A stretch of DNA of 64,000 nucleotides from Verrucomicrobiaceae bacterium (lineage in GTDB: Bacteria; Verrucomicrobiota; Verrucomicrobiia; Verrucomicrobiales; Verrucomicrobiaceae), in NCBI GenBank assembly GCA_027489965.1, contig JAIXZA010000175.1, positions 48,411 through 112,410 on the forward strand, written 5' to 3'. Within the stretch, counting starts at the first letter, position 1; every line of letters begins with the position of its first letter. Made by a program: the position numbers and the translations under genes. Below the pieces are notes generated by a model that was not told the DNA's origin, did no database searches, and saw only the letters and a program-made list of their open reading frames with translations. Of the stretch, positions 1 through 9,282 are shown piece after piece.

Positions 1-1
1 C

Positions 2-463
2 AAAGGCTGGGGGCAAGCTTCGGATGGTTATGATGTGGTGGCACCAGATCCAACAGGCAACGGACTGGTGCGTGCGATGAACCATGCATTTAAAGATAGT
101 CATCTCAGTGCCTCGGACATCGATTACATCAATGCTCATGCAACGGCTACTACTGCAGGGGACCTTGCGGAATTGAATGCGCTAAAGGCGGTTTTTAATG
201 GTAATGCCCAACCCAAAGTGAGTAGCACGAAGGCTCTTACCGGACATGGTTTGAGTTTGGCGGGTGCTTTAGAGGCCGGTATCTGTTGTCTGGCTTTGAA
301 GGAAGGTTTCATGCCTGCCAATGGGAAGGTCGATCAACTTGATCCTGCCTGTGAAGGCGTATCGATCCTCACGGTCCGATCCGATGAGGCGCCAAGGATC
401 GCCATGAGTCATTCCAGCGGATTCGGCGGGGCAAACGTGGCTTTGATTTTTGAGGCTATTTGA
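2..463 (+). CDS. Beta-ketoacyl-ACP synthase (KAS I/II type), C-terminal part only
   Basis: This is the 3' end of a condensing enzyme gene whose start lies left of the window; the frame is open from base 2. Two active-site landmarks of the thiolase-fold ketoacyl synthases are visible. One is NAHATATTAGD, which carries the first catalytic histidine (NAHGTST in FabF). The other is the segment STKALTGHGLSLAGALE, with the conserved Lys and the second His. The glycine-rich SGFGGAN near the end matches the C-terminal FGFGGxN loop. Such enzymes extend acyl-ACP chains in fatty acid or polyene synthesis. The NAHAT variant and the exporter and methyltransferase genes alongside suggest a secondary-metabolite synthase rather than housekeeping FabF, but this is inference. 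The 3' end overlaps the convergent exporter gene by 8 bp. Confidence 0.85.
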   Translation, partial: KGWGQASDGYDVVAPDPTGNGLVRAMNHAFKDSHLSASDIDYINAHATATTAGDLAELNALKAVFNGNAQPKVSSTKALTGHGLSLAGALEAGICCLALKEGFMPANGKVDQLDPACEGVSILTVRSDEAPRIAMSHSSGFGGANVALIFEAI

Positions 464-2996
464 TCCATTTCCACTGAGCAAACAAACGATAAAGCACAGG
501 CAGCACCAGGAGTGTGAGCACGGTGCCAAAAAGTAAACCAAAGATATGAACGGCAGTGAGGGGTTGCCATAAATCTCCACCGCTGATGGCCAGAGGAAGC
601 AATCCGCAGACGGTTGCTAGCACAGTGGCAAGAATCGCTCGCAGGCGAACCAGAGCAGCACGCATCAAGGCTTCCTCGAGATCGACAGCAGCAGCGCGTT
701 CTTCTTCGATGAAATCGGAGAGGACGATGATATGGCTGACGATAACGCCTGCGAGACTGACAATGCCAATCAAGGCCATAAAACCAAAGGATGCATGAGT
801 GGCCGCCAGGCCGATGAATGCACCGATTAAGCCTAGGGGCACAGTGAGCATCACGATCAGCGATTTCATCAGTGATCTGAATTGGAAAACCATTGCGAGT
901 GCGATCAGCACTAGCGAAATAGACAGAACACGGCCCATTTCACGCTGACTGTTATGGAGTTCACGTTCCTCTCCACCGAATTGTATGCCCGAAGTTGGGA
1001 GTGAGCTCCGAGCCTTTTCTAAAATGCGTGAGGCAAGTTCACTGAAGGGGGCAAGGGCTTTTACGGTAACGGTCCTCTGCTGATTGATTCGAGTAATGAC
1101 GTTAAAATCATCATGAACTTTGTAGGCACCAGCATCACGCAGTGCGGTTGTGACTTGCAGAAGTTTGGTTTTCAAGTCGTCTCCGCTGATTTCGATCTGA
1201 ATCGGCGTTTCAAGCGCAGGGCCTTGTTCGATTTGTTTAACAAGGCAGAGAGCCTCTTTAATCTCGCGATCAAACGTTTCACGCAATCGCATGATCAACT
1301 TGGGGACTTCTTCAGCATGACGAGTGTTGATCAGTACTTGGGCTGTGTTTGCTGCGGGCTGTCGAGGTAGGACGTTGTAGTAAAACATGGGCGTTCCACC
1401 TCCACACACGATGATGGCGCTTTGTATGGACGCCTCTTTTCGGAGGAGTTCACTCACACGCTGGGTGGTGGCTGTCGTTTTTTCAATCGCAGTGCCTTCG
1501 GGTAATTGGATATCCACCAGGAGTTGATTGCGTTCAGCTGCGGGAAAGAATTGCTTGCCGAAGTAAGGTATGAGCGCGGTGCTCGCGACAAGAAGAATGA
1601 AAGCGGCCACGACCGTTTTTAGAGGGTTTCTGAGAGCTAACAGTAGAGCTGACTTGTAAAATGGAACGAGCCGATAAATCGGATGTCTTCCAGTCTCGGA
1701 ATCGAAACCTTTTTGACCTTTTAAAAGATAAAATCCAAGCAGTGGAATGAAGGTCATCGAGACGATGCGAGACGAGACTAGAGCCAGTGTGATAACAATG
1801 GGTAAAGAGATGATAAATGCACCCATGTCCCCCGGAAGTAAGGCTAGCGGAAGAAAGGCGACGATGTTGATGAGTGTGCCGAAGAAAATGGCCCGGCGTA
1901 ATTTGAATGGGCCTAGCCATGCGGCGATGCCCCGCGGTTGGCCGTCTGCGAGTTCACGATTGATGCCGTCTGAGGCCACGACGGGGTCATCGACTAACAT
2001 GCCAAGAGAGATGATCAGCGCAGCGATAGAGATCTGCTGCAAGGGGATGCCGAGCGCCGCCATGCCAGCAAGAGTCATGGCTATGGTCAGTGGAATGGCT
2101 ACTGCGACGACTAGTGCTGTGCGCCAGTCCATGAGCAGTAAAGCCACTAGAACGACAACAAAGACGGCTTCGATAAAGCAGCGTAAAAACTCACCAATAC
2201 GATGGGCTGTAGCGGCAGGTTGATCGGATACGGTGATGATGCTTGCCCCGGCTGGGAGTTTCATCGAATCGATCTTGGCAAGGACTGCTAATTTGAAGTC
2301 ACGAATGATATTTCCAGCCTTCATCTCGACGGCAATCAGCACGCTGCTGGCTGAAACCAGTGGGCCGTCTTTCTGACGATGAAGAGTGCTTACCTTGTAG
2401 TCGGCTGCCGCCATGTCTTGAAATGACACAATTTCCTCAGGAGCGTGACCAAACTGTCTGATGCGGCCAGTGCTGGGTACGCTCTTCAAAGCTTCCTCAA
2501 CTTGATCGGCAGTTGCCTCCGCATCCTCGCCAAGCACTGAGAAAAGTAAGGTGGCTGGAAGCTGGTAATCAGTTTCAAGGAGTGGTTCTTCACAGTCCTC
2601 AGGCAATTTGATGCCCTGCAATATCGCGCGCGTCTTCTCCCAATGCTGGTCGATTATTTCTTTGCGATCAGTTTTGAGTGTAATGACTATCGTAGAGATG
2701 TTTTCACGCGATTGCGACTGCAATTTCTCGAGCGTGGGTAGTCGGCTGAGCGCTTCTTCCAGCTTGATTGTAAGAGCTTCAACCTCTTCGGCGCTAGCGC
2801 CTGGATAGACTGTAATAAGGACCGCATCATGAGTCGGAAAGGTCGGGTCTTCCTGTTGTGGCAATTGGAGAAAGGCAAGACATCCACTGACGAGAACTGC
2901 TGCCATAGCTAGCCAGCCAATACAGCGGTGCTCGACAAAGAATTGTGCGATGCCGCCTTTGGATATGGAAGGTGAGCGCTTAATGACCATGAGCAT
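456..2996 (-). CDS. RND-family efflux transporter, shortened
   Basis: An inner-membrane proton-driven exporter of the AcrB/HAE superfamily. An N-terminal membrane segment at about residues 25-48 precedes a periplasmic porter region with the typical VYPGASAEEVE sequence. A block of membrane helices starts near residue 270. The TM4 motif GMLVDDPVV keeps the paired aspartates used for proton relay. A second helix block starts near residue 695. At 846 residues it is about 180 shorter than usual RND pumps (about 1,030), and both large periplasmic loops look reduced. No membrane-fusion or outer-membrane partner gene is adjacent. An RND-type exporter beside a ketoacyl synthase and a methyltransferase is also seen in aryl-polyene-like clusters. 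Translation could begin at 2996 or at the Met at 2990. Confidence 0.88.
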   Translation of the reverse strand: MLMVIKRSPSISKGGIAQFFVEHRCIGWLAMAAVLVSGCLAFLQLPQQEDPTFPTHDAVLITVYPGASAEEVEALTIKLEEALSRLPTLEKLQSQSRENISTIVITLKTDRKEIIDQHWEKTRAILQGIKLPEDCEEPLLETDYQLPATLLFSVLGEDAEATADQVEEALKSVPSTGRIRQFGHAPEEIVSFQDMAAADYKVSTLHRQKDGPLVSASSVLIAVEMKAGNIIRDFKLAVLAKIDSMKLPAGASIITVSDQPAATAHRIGEFLRCFIEAVFVVVLVALLLMDWRTALVVAVAIPLTIAMTLAGMAALGIPLQQISIAALIISLGMLVDDPVVASDGINRELADGQPRGIAAWLGPFKLRRAIFFGTLINIVAFLPLALLPGDMGAFIISLPIVITLALVSSRIVSMTFIPLLGFYLLKGQKGFDSETGRHPIYRLVPFYKSALLLALRNPLKTVVAAFILLVASTALIPYFGKQFFPAAERNQLLVDIQLPEGTAIEKTTATTQRVSELLRKEASIQSAIIVCGGGTPMFYYNVLPRQPAANTAQVLINTRHAEEVPKLIMRLRETFDREIKEALCLVKQIEQGPALETPIQIEISGDDLKTKLLQVTTALRDAGAYKVHDDFNVITRINQQRTVTVKALAPFSELASRILEKARSSLPTSGIQFGGEERELHNSQREMGRVLSISLVLIALAMVFQFRSLMKSLIVMLTVPLGLIGAFIGLAATHASFGFMALIGIVSLAGVIVSHIIVLSDFIEEERAAAVDLEEALMRAALVRLRAILATVLATVCGLLPLAISGGDLWQPLTAVHIFGLLFGTVLTLLVLPVLYRLFAQWKWIK

Positions 2997-3083
2997 TCAT
3001 AAGAGACATCCATTTTACCCGCAAGTAATAGCACTTGATAGGGTTTGTGGTTCATCACACAGCGGTTACAGGGATGCGAAACA

Positions 3084-3743
3084 ATGAAACGACGAGATAT
3101 CCAGCCTGAGTTACTCGATTTACTGCCTCAGAATGATCCTCGCGCTATTCGAGCAAGGGAAGAGATGTGCATCGTTAATGGGGCGATGGGGAACCATCGT
3201 TGGATCGAAAGGATGGTGCGTCGCCATGGCCAAAAGGGCTGGAACATTACAGAACTAGGTGCAGGTGATGGAGCGCTCTCTTTGCGGTTACTGAATTCAG
3301 GATTGTGCCGAGAAGAGGAGATGCAGGCCGTGGATCTTGTCACACGACCTTTGCATTGGCCTGCGGCTTCTGGGTGGCATTGTGGCGATGTGATCGCGGC
3401 AGCCTTGCCGCATTCTGAAGTCGTTATCGCTAACTTATTTCTTCATCACTTCACGAATCATGAGCTTCACAGCATCGGCTCGAAGATTTCTCCTGCTACG
3501 CGACTCATCGTGGCGGCTGAACCGGCCCGCTTATGGATTCATCGTTTTTTGGGTCGGCTGCTATGTGAAGTCGCGGAACTCAATGATGTGCAGCATCACG
3601 ATATGCAGTTGAGCATTCGAGCTGGATTTCGCGGAGAGGAATTGGGCCTGGCTCTTGGCCTTGGGGATGAGTGGCAGATTCATGTTCAAATGCATCCGCT
3701 GGGAGCTTATCGCTTCATGGCCGAGCGTGTACAGCAAGTCTGA
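3084..3743 (+). CDS. Class I SAM-dependent methyltransferase
   Basis: A protein of about 219 residues with a Rossmann-type SAM-binding motif I (NITELGAGDGALSLRLL). An acidic residue follows in the second strand (QAVDLVTRP), and the post-motif stretch EVVIANLFLHHFTNHEL is typical of small-molecule methyltransferases. The Met at 3084 is preferred because the protein then starts MKRRDIQPELLDLLPQNDP; an upstream in-frame start at 3045 would add 13 unlikely residues. The substrate is unknown. The gene is divergent from the RND exporter and might modify the product of the pathway to which the ketoacyl synthase belongs. Confidence 0.75.
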   Translation: MKRRDIQPELLDLLPQNDPRAIRAREEMCIVNGAMGNHRWIERMVRRHGQKGWNITELGAGDGALSLRLLNSGLCREEEMQAVDLVTRPLHWPAASGWHCGDVIAAALPHSEVVIANLFLHHFTNHELHSIGSKISPATRLIVAAEPARLWIHRFLGRLLCEVAELNDVQHHDMQLSIRAGFRGEELGLALGLGDEWQIHVQMHPLGAYRFMAERVQQV

Positions 3744-3780
3744 GGATTGATTTTATGGGATCAAGCGCCATGTCATCTGC

Positions 3781-4455
3781 ATGACTGGCCTTTTCCCTGA
3801 CGAACTCTCTGCGCAACTTTATCATAGCGGTGTGATTGCTGTGTTGATGATCGATGACGCCGCTGATGCAGTGCCTGTAGCCCGTGCTTTATTGGCTGGC
3901 GGTGTGGACGGCATTGAGCTGACTTTACGCACGAGTGTGGCCATGGAAGCACTGCGACGCATTCGTGCCGAGCTGCCGGAAATGATGGTGGGAGTCGGAA
4001 CCATCCTTTCGCCACAACAGGTTCACGAAGTTAAGGAGGCGGGCGCTTCATTCGGTGTCTCACCAGGAATGAATCCACGAGTTGTAGCTGAGGCTGCGCG
4101 GATCGGACTGCCGTTTGCTCCCGGTGTCTGTACGCCTACCGACATTGAGTTAGCCGTAGAGCAGGGGTGCCGATTGATGAAGTTCTTCCCATCGGAGCCT
4201 TGTGGAGGGTTGCCCTATCTGCGGACGATAGCTGCGCCATTTGCCCATCTCGGTGTGAAATACATCCCACTCGGAGGTGTGGGTGCTGGCAATGCTGAGC
4301 ACTATTTGAGAGAACCCTGTGTGCAAGCACTCGGTGGTTCCTGGCTGGCTCCTCGTGAGTTGATTGCCAAGAAAGATTGGGCAGCCATCACCGCTAATGC
4401 ACGAGAGGCTTCAGAGATCGTGAAGCGCGTCCGTGGTGCTTGTCTTGTATGCTGA
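3781..4455 (+). CDS. eda: KDPG/KHG aldolase (2-dehydro-3-deoxy-phosphogluconate aldolase family)
   Basis: A class I aldolase of 224 residues that cleaves 2-keto-3-deoxy-6-phosphogluconate (or 4-hydroxy-2-oxoglutarate) to pyruvate plus an aldehyde, the last step of Entner-Doudoroff-type sugar acid breakdown. The family landmarks are present: the general base Glu near residue 46 in GIELTLRTS, VGVGTILSPQQ, GVSPGMNPRVV, and the Schiff-base lysine near residue 134 in LMKFFPSEPCGG. The length is normal for the trimeric enzyme. Upstream ATGs are out of frame, so 3781 is the only reasonable start. The dehydratase at 20479-22203 could supply a keto-sugar acid, but the two genes are not linked. Confidence 0.92.
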   Translation: MTGLFPDELSAQLYHSGVIAVLMIDDAADAVPVARALLAGGVDGIELTLRTSVAMEALRRIRAELPEMMVGVGTILSPQQVHEVKEAGASFGVSPGMNPRVVAEAARIGLPFAPGVCTPTDIELAVEQGCRLMKFFPSEPCGGLPYLRTIAAPFAHLGVKYIPLGGVGAGNAEHYLREPCVQALGGSWLAPRELIAKKDWAAITANAREASEIVKRVRGACLVC

Positions 4456-4661
4456 CATGAATTTAGGGATCACCGCCAAACCGCTTGCGCTTGGCAGTTC
4501 GGTGCGTGCCATGAATGAAGTTCTTCAAGGAGCCTAGAAGGAAGCGGCGGAAGCGTCGGTGGTTTCAAAGTTGGCAACCATGTCCGCCTACCGGCAGTAC
4601 CCCATAAATTGTGCTGATCACAGGGCAAGTGACATGACGACAATAGAAGAAAAGGCACCTC

Positions 4662-5912
4662 TTATTTGCTGCCGACACGCCAGAGATTTTGCTCGGTGCG
4701 GATAAGCAGGTCATTTCCAATGACGCCATAAGAGGCGAGCGAGCGCTCGGCGAGATCATTTTTACCGAGCACAGTAAACGTCTTGCCCGGCTTGACGATA
4801 ACGCCGAGACCTTTTTCATCTTGGAGATACAATTTGCCATCGGCATACAGAATGGAGGCGCTGATCGGGCCTGTGCAGCGCTCTTGATAATGGGCGGTTC
4901 CTGTTTTTGCGTCTAGGCAGGAAAGCAGACCGTTATCGGCTACCAGATAGAGCTCATCTCCCACGACCACCATGCTAGGATTGTGAGGGGCATATTTTTC
5001 GAGTTTCCAGGCGACATGGCTGTCAGTCACATCGCCGCTGCCATCCACACGAATGGCGAGCACGGTCGGTTTATCATAGCCTGTGGCGATGAAAACCATG
5101 CCGTGGGCAAAGACGGGACGTGGCACCACAGAGTAGCCCTGATCGTAGCGCACCTTCCAGATTTCGCTGCCAGTGACTGGGTCAAGGGCGTTGACGACGC
5201 CGCTACCCGCGGTGATGAGCTGGCGCTTGCCATTGACGTCGATCATGAGTGGCGTGCTGAAGGAAAACTTGCGTTTGGCATCGCTGACGCGCGCAAACTT
5301 CCAGCGCTGTTTTCCAGTCGTTTTATCCAGGGCAATTACGGAGGGGTCGGCCTCGGCATCGGCATTATAGATAAGCAGGTCACCTTCAATGACTGGGCTG
5401 CCGCCATTGCCGTGTACTGGCTTGTACGCAAACTCTCGTGTGCTCCAGACAATGGAACCATCAAGAGCATTCAAGCAGGCTGTGCCTTGGTGTCCGAAGT
5501 GAACGTAGAGGCGATCATTCTCAAAGATGGCTGTCGGGCTGGCGTGACTGTTTTTCTTATGGATGTTTGGTGCCGTGGCAGCGGTTTGTGGGAACACTTC
5601 TTTGTCCCAGAGCACTTTGCCGTCGGTGGCAGAAACACACAGCGCACGCAGACTTCGATCCACGACGGGCTTTTCTTCCCCGCCAACTGCCACTGCTGTG
5701 GTGAGGTAAATTTTATCACCTACAGCGACAGGGGATGACCAGCCGATGCCAGGTAGAGCGGCTTTCCAGATGACGTTTTTGTTAAAGCTGGCATTCCACT
5801 CTGTGGGCAGGCCGATGGCGCTGGATTGACCTTGACGAGAAGGTCCGCGGAACTCAGGCCAATCTTCGGCGGTTGCAAGGACAGGGATGAAAAGGAGAGC
5901 TAGGATGCGCAT
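4662..5912 (-). CDS. Exported PQQ-like beta-propeller repeat protein
   Basis: A 416-residue protein with a short Sec signal peptide (MRILALLFIPVLATA). The mature N-terminus EDWPEFRGPSRQGQ is typical of a family abundant in Planctomycetes and Verrucomicrobia. It has repeated propeller blades of the type GKQRWKF, GSEIWKVRY and GTAHYQERC, as in BamB and PQQ-dependent dehydrogenases. No quinone-binding residues or CxxCH haem site are seen, so it is probably not an active PQQ enzyme. Its role is unknown, and it is likely periplasmic. A paralogue with the same layout lies at 30108-31388. The gene is divergent from the M50/HlyD gene. Confidence 0.85.
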   Translation of the reverse strand: MRILALLFIPVLATAEDWPEFRGPSRQGQSSAIGLPTEWNASFNKNVIWKAALPGIGWSSPVAVGDKIYLTTAVAVGGEEKPVVDRSLRALCVSATDGKVLWDKEVFPQTAATAPNIHKKNSHASPTAIFENDRLYVHFGHQGTACLNALDGSIVWSTREFAYKPVHGNGGSPVIEGDLLIYNADAEADPSVIALDKTTGKQRWKFARVSDAKRKFSFSTPLMIDVNGKRQLITAGSGVVNALDPVTGSEIWKVRYDQGYSVVPRPVFAHGMVFIATGYDKPTVLAIRVDGSGDVTDSHVAWKLEKYAPHNPSMVVVGDELYLVADNGLLSCLDAKTGTAHYQERCTGPISASILYADGKLYLQDEKGLGVIVKPGKTFTVLGKNDLAERSLASYGVIGNDLLIRTEQNLWRVGSK

Positions 5913-6030
5913 GAGAAGAAGCCTAAACGGTGATGTTAGCCGGATTGATTCGAAAAATCTCAGGCAATGTGCAACACAGACTCTTCGAGAGCTTGCAGCC
6001 AGAGATCATGCAGCCACTTTGAGCGGCATC

Positions 6031-8238
6031 ATGGAATCGGCACTTCCTTCAACTGACCTCTCCACCCTTCCTGTGGTGGAGGGAGATGCTGCGGTGCCTT
6101 CAGCCTTGCGCGCGGATCTACGCATCAGTCATCAGCTCTTTGAGGGGCGCTCTTTTGCTATCATTAAAGACCCGCTTTCGCTGAAATACTTCCGCCTACC
6201 CGCGGATGACTTTGCTTTGGCGGCTCTCTTGGATGGTAAACGAAGCGTGGCGATAATTCGATCCGCTTTCATGTCCGCCCAGCCTCAGGTGGCGCTGAGT
6301 CAGTCGTCGCAGCAAGTTACAGAGCGCATTCAGAGCTTTGCTCAAGAGCTGCTTTTTGCGGGTTTTTTGGAAACCACCGCAGCTGCGACTCGGCACTTAT
6401 TAGAGCGGGACAAACAGAGGAGATCGGCGCAGACGACCTCGCCTTGGGCTTGGTTCATGCAGCTACTGACTTTAAAAATTCCGCTTTGGGATCCTGACGC
6501 GCTATTGATTCGCTTGGAAAGACGTGTTCGTTGGATTTGGTCATGGACAGGTTTTTTTATCAGTCTCGGGATCTTCTTCGCTGGGCTAATGGTCTTTGTC
6601 TTTAACTGGCCGAGGATTCAGCCGTCACTGAATGATTTTTTATCGCTGCCGAATCTGGCCTTGATCTGGGTGCTGACCATTGTGGTGAAGATCATTCATG
6701 AGTTTGGTCATGGGCTGACTTGCAAGCACTATGGCGGTGAGGTGCATGAGATGGGGCTCATGATGATGATTTTTTCTCCCTTTTTGTATGCGGATGTGAC
6801 GGACAGTTATGTCTTCCCAAACAAACGACATCGTATCCTCGTGGCCGCCGCAGGCATCTACATCGAACTGGTGATCGCGGCGGTCGCCACTCTTCTTTGG
6901 GCCATTTCCCAACCGGGGCCGACTCAGCAGTTAATCTTTAATCTGATGCTGATCACCAGTGTCTGGACGGTTCTCTTTAATGCCAATCCGCTAATGAAGT
7001 TTGATGGCTATTACATGCTGACAGATTTGCTGGATGTGCCGAATTTACGGAGCAAAGCGCAAATGTGCGTGAGTGATATGGCGCGCCGTTTGATCTGTGG
7101 TGTAGCAGGTGGCGCAGTCGGGCGTGTGGACTTGCTGCCGCAGCGCCATCGTGGTTGGTTTGTGATCTACAGCGTGGCTGCGCAGCTTTACATGCTTCAA
7201 ATTACCTTGGGGATTGCGATGCTGTTCCATCACTTGCTCAAGCCTTATGGCCTTGCATGGTTGGGGGATTGGCTAGGCGTCGGTGCCTTTGTCTCCATGT
7301 TGATTTTTCCTGTGATCAGCTTTTTCAAAAAACAACTCTCAGCGCCAGCGACTGTTCGCAGTCATTGGCGACCTTGGATCATGCTCAGTGTGGTGGTTTT
7401 GATGTTTTTCTTGGTCATGCTTTCGCCTTGGCGAATCAAAGTGGAACGACCCACAGTTCTTCAATCTCTGCAGTCCGAGTTTGTCCGTGCGGAGCTGGCT
7501 GGGAGCATCACTGAAATGCGTGTTCGGAGCGGTCAGGAAGTGCATCCTGGTGAGGTTCTGGCGCTGCTTACTCAGCCTCGAATCACGGCCGATGCGCAGG
7601 CGGCAACCTTGATGGTGGAGCGAGCGCGTCGTGCTCTGGATATGACTGTCGGAGCCAGTGACCCTGCGGCTTTTTGTCAGGCTCAAAATCAGCTGGAGCA
7701 GGCTAAAGGTAAGGCGCTGGAGGCTGAGCGAATGGCTTCTCGATTGATTCTAAAGGCAGCAAAATCAGGCGTCGTCATCACACCGGATCTGGAGCGTCTG
7801 ATGAATGGTAGCCTGCGTGCTGGAGATGCTTTGTGCGAGATTGCCCAGCTTGATCCCATTCAGATTTTCATTCCGCTCAATGAACGTCAAGCTCGCCATA
7901 TCCGTGCGGGTCAGAAGGTCGAACTGCGCGTGCCGGCGCACCCGGATCGGACGTTTGAAGGGCAGGTGATGGAAGATTCTAAAACATCGCCTACTCGTGA
8001 TCTTCCGCCGAATCTCGTCGCCACACTGGGCGGAGATTTGGCCGCTCAAGCAGATGCCCAGGGCCGATTCCTACCGCTGGAGACGACTTATGGAGTCCTG
8101 GTTTCCATCGCGAATGCGGACCATGTCTTGCGCCCGGGAATGACTGGCAGCGCACGATTGCATGGCGATGTATTGCCTGTTTGGCGTATTTTGTTGATGA
8201 AGTTGCGGGATTTTATCAGTCTGGATTATCGACTCTGA
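6031..8238 (+). CDS. Membrane protein: M50-type zinc metalloprotease domain fused to a HlyD-like domain
   Basis: A multi-domain protein of about 735 residues. After an N-terminal cytosolic part (residues 1-170) come several membrane helices. The zinc motif HEFGH lies at about residues 223-227, and NANPLMKFDGYY at about 317-328 supplies the third metal ligand of site-2 proteases. A last helix is followed by a HlyD/biotinyl-lipoyl-like hairpin (ITEMRVRSGQEVHPGEVLALL) with a coiled coil and a beta-barrel half. This layout matches proteins annotated as putative peptide zinc metalloproteases, which often accompany secretion or RND modules. The open frame continues upstream to 5887. A GGAG-like sequence precedes an ATG at 5905, but that stretch overlaps the divergent signal-peptide codons and looks non-coding, so 6031 is preferred. 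Confidence 0.8.
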   Translation: MESALPSTDLSTLPVVEGDAAVPSALRADLRISHQLFEGRSFAIIKDPLSLKYFRLPADDFALAALLDGKRSVAIIRSAFMSAQPQVALSQSSQQVTERIQSFAQELLFAGFLETTAAATRHLLERDKQRRSAQTTSPWAWFMQLLTLKIPLWDPDALLIRLERRVRWIWSWTGFFISLGIFFAGLMVFVFNWPRIQPSLNDFLSLPNLALIWVLTIVVKIIHEFGHGLTCKHYGGEVHEMGLMMMIFSPFLYADVTDSYVFPNKRHRILVAAAGIYIELVIAAVATLLWAISQPGPTQQLIFNLMLITSVWTVLFNANPLMKFDGYYMLTDLLDVPNLRSKAQMCVSDMARRLICGVAGGAVGRVDLLPQRHRGWFVIYSVAAQLYMLQITLGIAMLFHHLLKPYGLAWLGDWLGVGAFVSMLIFPVISFFKKQLSAPATVRSHWRPWIMLSVVVLMFFLVMLSPWRIKVERPTVLQSLQSEFVRAELAGSITEMRVRSGQEVHPGEVLALLTQPRITADAQAATLMVERARRALDMTVGASDPAAFCQAQNQLEQAKGKALEAERMASRLILKAAKSGVVITPDLERLMNGSLRAGDALCEIAQLDPIQIFIPLNERQARHIRAGQKVELRVPAHPDRTFEGQVMEDSKTSPTRDLPPNLVATLGGDLAAQADAQGRFLPLETTYGVLVSIANADHVLRPGMTGSARLHGDVLPVWRILLMKLRDFISLDYRL

Positions 8239-8306
8239 GTTCTGGAGATATGCTTCCTGAGATTGCAAGATGGGGATTCCCTCGCTAGGATAAGTGCCCC
8301 GAAAGA

Positions 8307-9278
8307 ATGAATTACCCTGACCAAGCCCGCCGAGTGATCCGCCTCGAAATCGATGAGTTGGAGCGGCTGCATACCCGTGTGGGAGAGGGCTTTTCTGAAG
8401 CTATCGAACTCTTGTTGGCTTGTTTTCGAGGGCGCGGGAAGCTCATTGTTTGTGGTGTGGGCAAGAGCGGGAATATTGGCCGTAAGCTGGCGGCTACGCT
8501 GAACAGCACGGGAGCTACCACAGTTTGCCTTAACGTTGGAGATGCTTTGCATGGCGACCTTGGCGTGATCGATCCAGGTGATCTGGCTATCCTACTCAGT
8601 TATAGTGGTGAGACTTCCGAGTTGGTGGATCTGCTGCCGCATTTAAAACGCCTTAGCCTGCCCATAGTCGCCATCACGGGTGGACTGGAGTCCACGTTAG
8701 CTAAGCAGGCTAATTGTGTTCTGGATGTGCAGGTTTCTCAAGAAGCCTGCCCGCTGAATTTAGCGCCGACCTCCAGCACCACATCCATGCTCGTTCTATG
8801 TGATGCATTGGCCATGGTCCTGCTGGAAGCTCGCGGGTTTCAGGCCGAAGACTTTGCCAAATTACACCCAGGTGGTTCGCTTGGTAGAGCTCTGCTCACC
8901 CGCGTTTCTGATGTTATGCGTACTGGGGATCAACTCGCGCTCATCTCTCCTGAAAGCACCGTCAGTGCGGCTTTGCAGGCGATGACAAAGGCGCGAAGTG
9001 GCGCCGCTGTCGTTGTTCACGCGGATGGCACCTTGGCAGGTGTGTTTACGCATGGAGATTTTGTGCGGGCTTTCCAAAACGATCACGCCATCTCAGAGTT
9101 ACCCGTGGCAGACTTCATGACCCGTGAGCCCATCAGCATTCAAGCCGATAAACTGGCTGCAGAGGTTCTAGCCACGCTGGAAAAAGCTCGAATCGACGAC
9201 CTCGTGGTACTTGATGAAAAGGGGCATCCCGTGGGCATGGTGGATACGCAGGATCTCACACGGATGAGACTGCTGTAG
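8307..9278 (+). CDS. kdsD: D-arabinose-5-phosphate isomerase, KdsD/KpsF family
   Basis: Interconverts ribulose 5-phosphate and arabinose 5-phosphate, the first step toward Kdo for lipopolysaccharide. The SIS domain (about residues 35-180) contains CGVGKSGNIGRKLAATLNSTG and the sugar-phosphate loop LSYSGETSEL. LHPGGSLGRALL then leads into two CBS domains (about 205-320) ending GMVDTQDLTRMRLL. The length of 323 residues is typical. Together with lpxK and lpxD in this window it shows a lipid A/Kdo-making Gram-negative envelope. Confidence 0.95.
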   Translation: MNYPDQARRVIRLEIDELERLHTRVGEGFSEAIELLLACFRGRGKLIVCGVGKSGNIGRKLAATLNSTGATTVCLNVGDALHGDLGVIDPGDLAILLSYSGETSELVDLLPHLKRLSLPIVAITGGLESTLAKQANCVLDVQVSQEACPLNLAPTSSTTSMLVLCDALAMVLLEARGFQAEDFAKLHPGGSLGRALLTRVSDVMRTGDQLALISPESTVSAALQAMTKARSGAAVVVHADGTLAGVFTHGDFVRAFQNDHAISELPVADFMTREPISIQADKLAAEVLATLEKARIDDLVVLDEKGHPVGMVDTQDLTRMRLL

Positions 9279-9282
9279 CAGC

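Noticed and set aside
4983..5738. 251-residue plus-strand frame
   Set aside because: Antisense to the PQQ-like propeller gene, which has a signal peptide and repeats; no motif in this frame.
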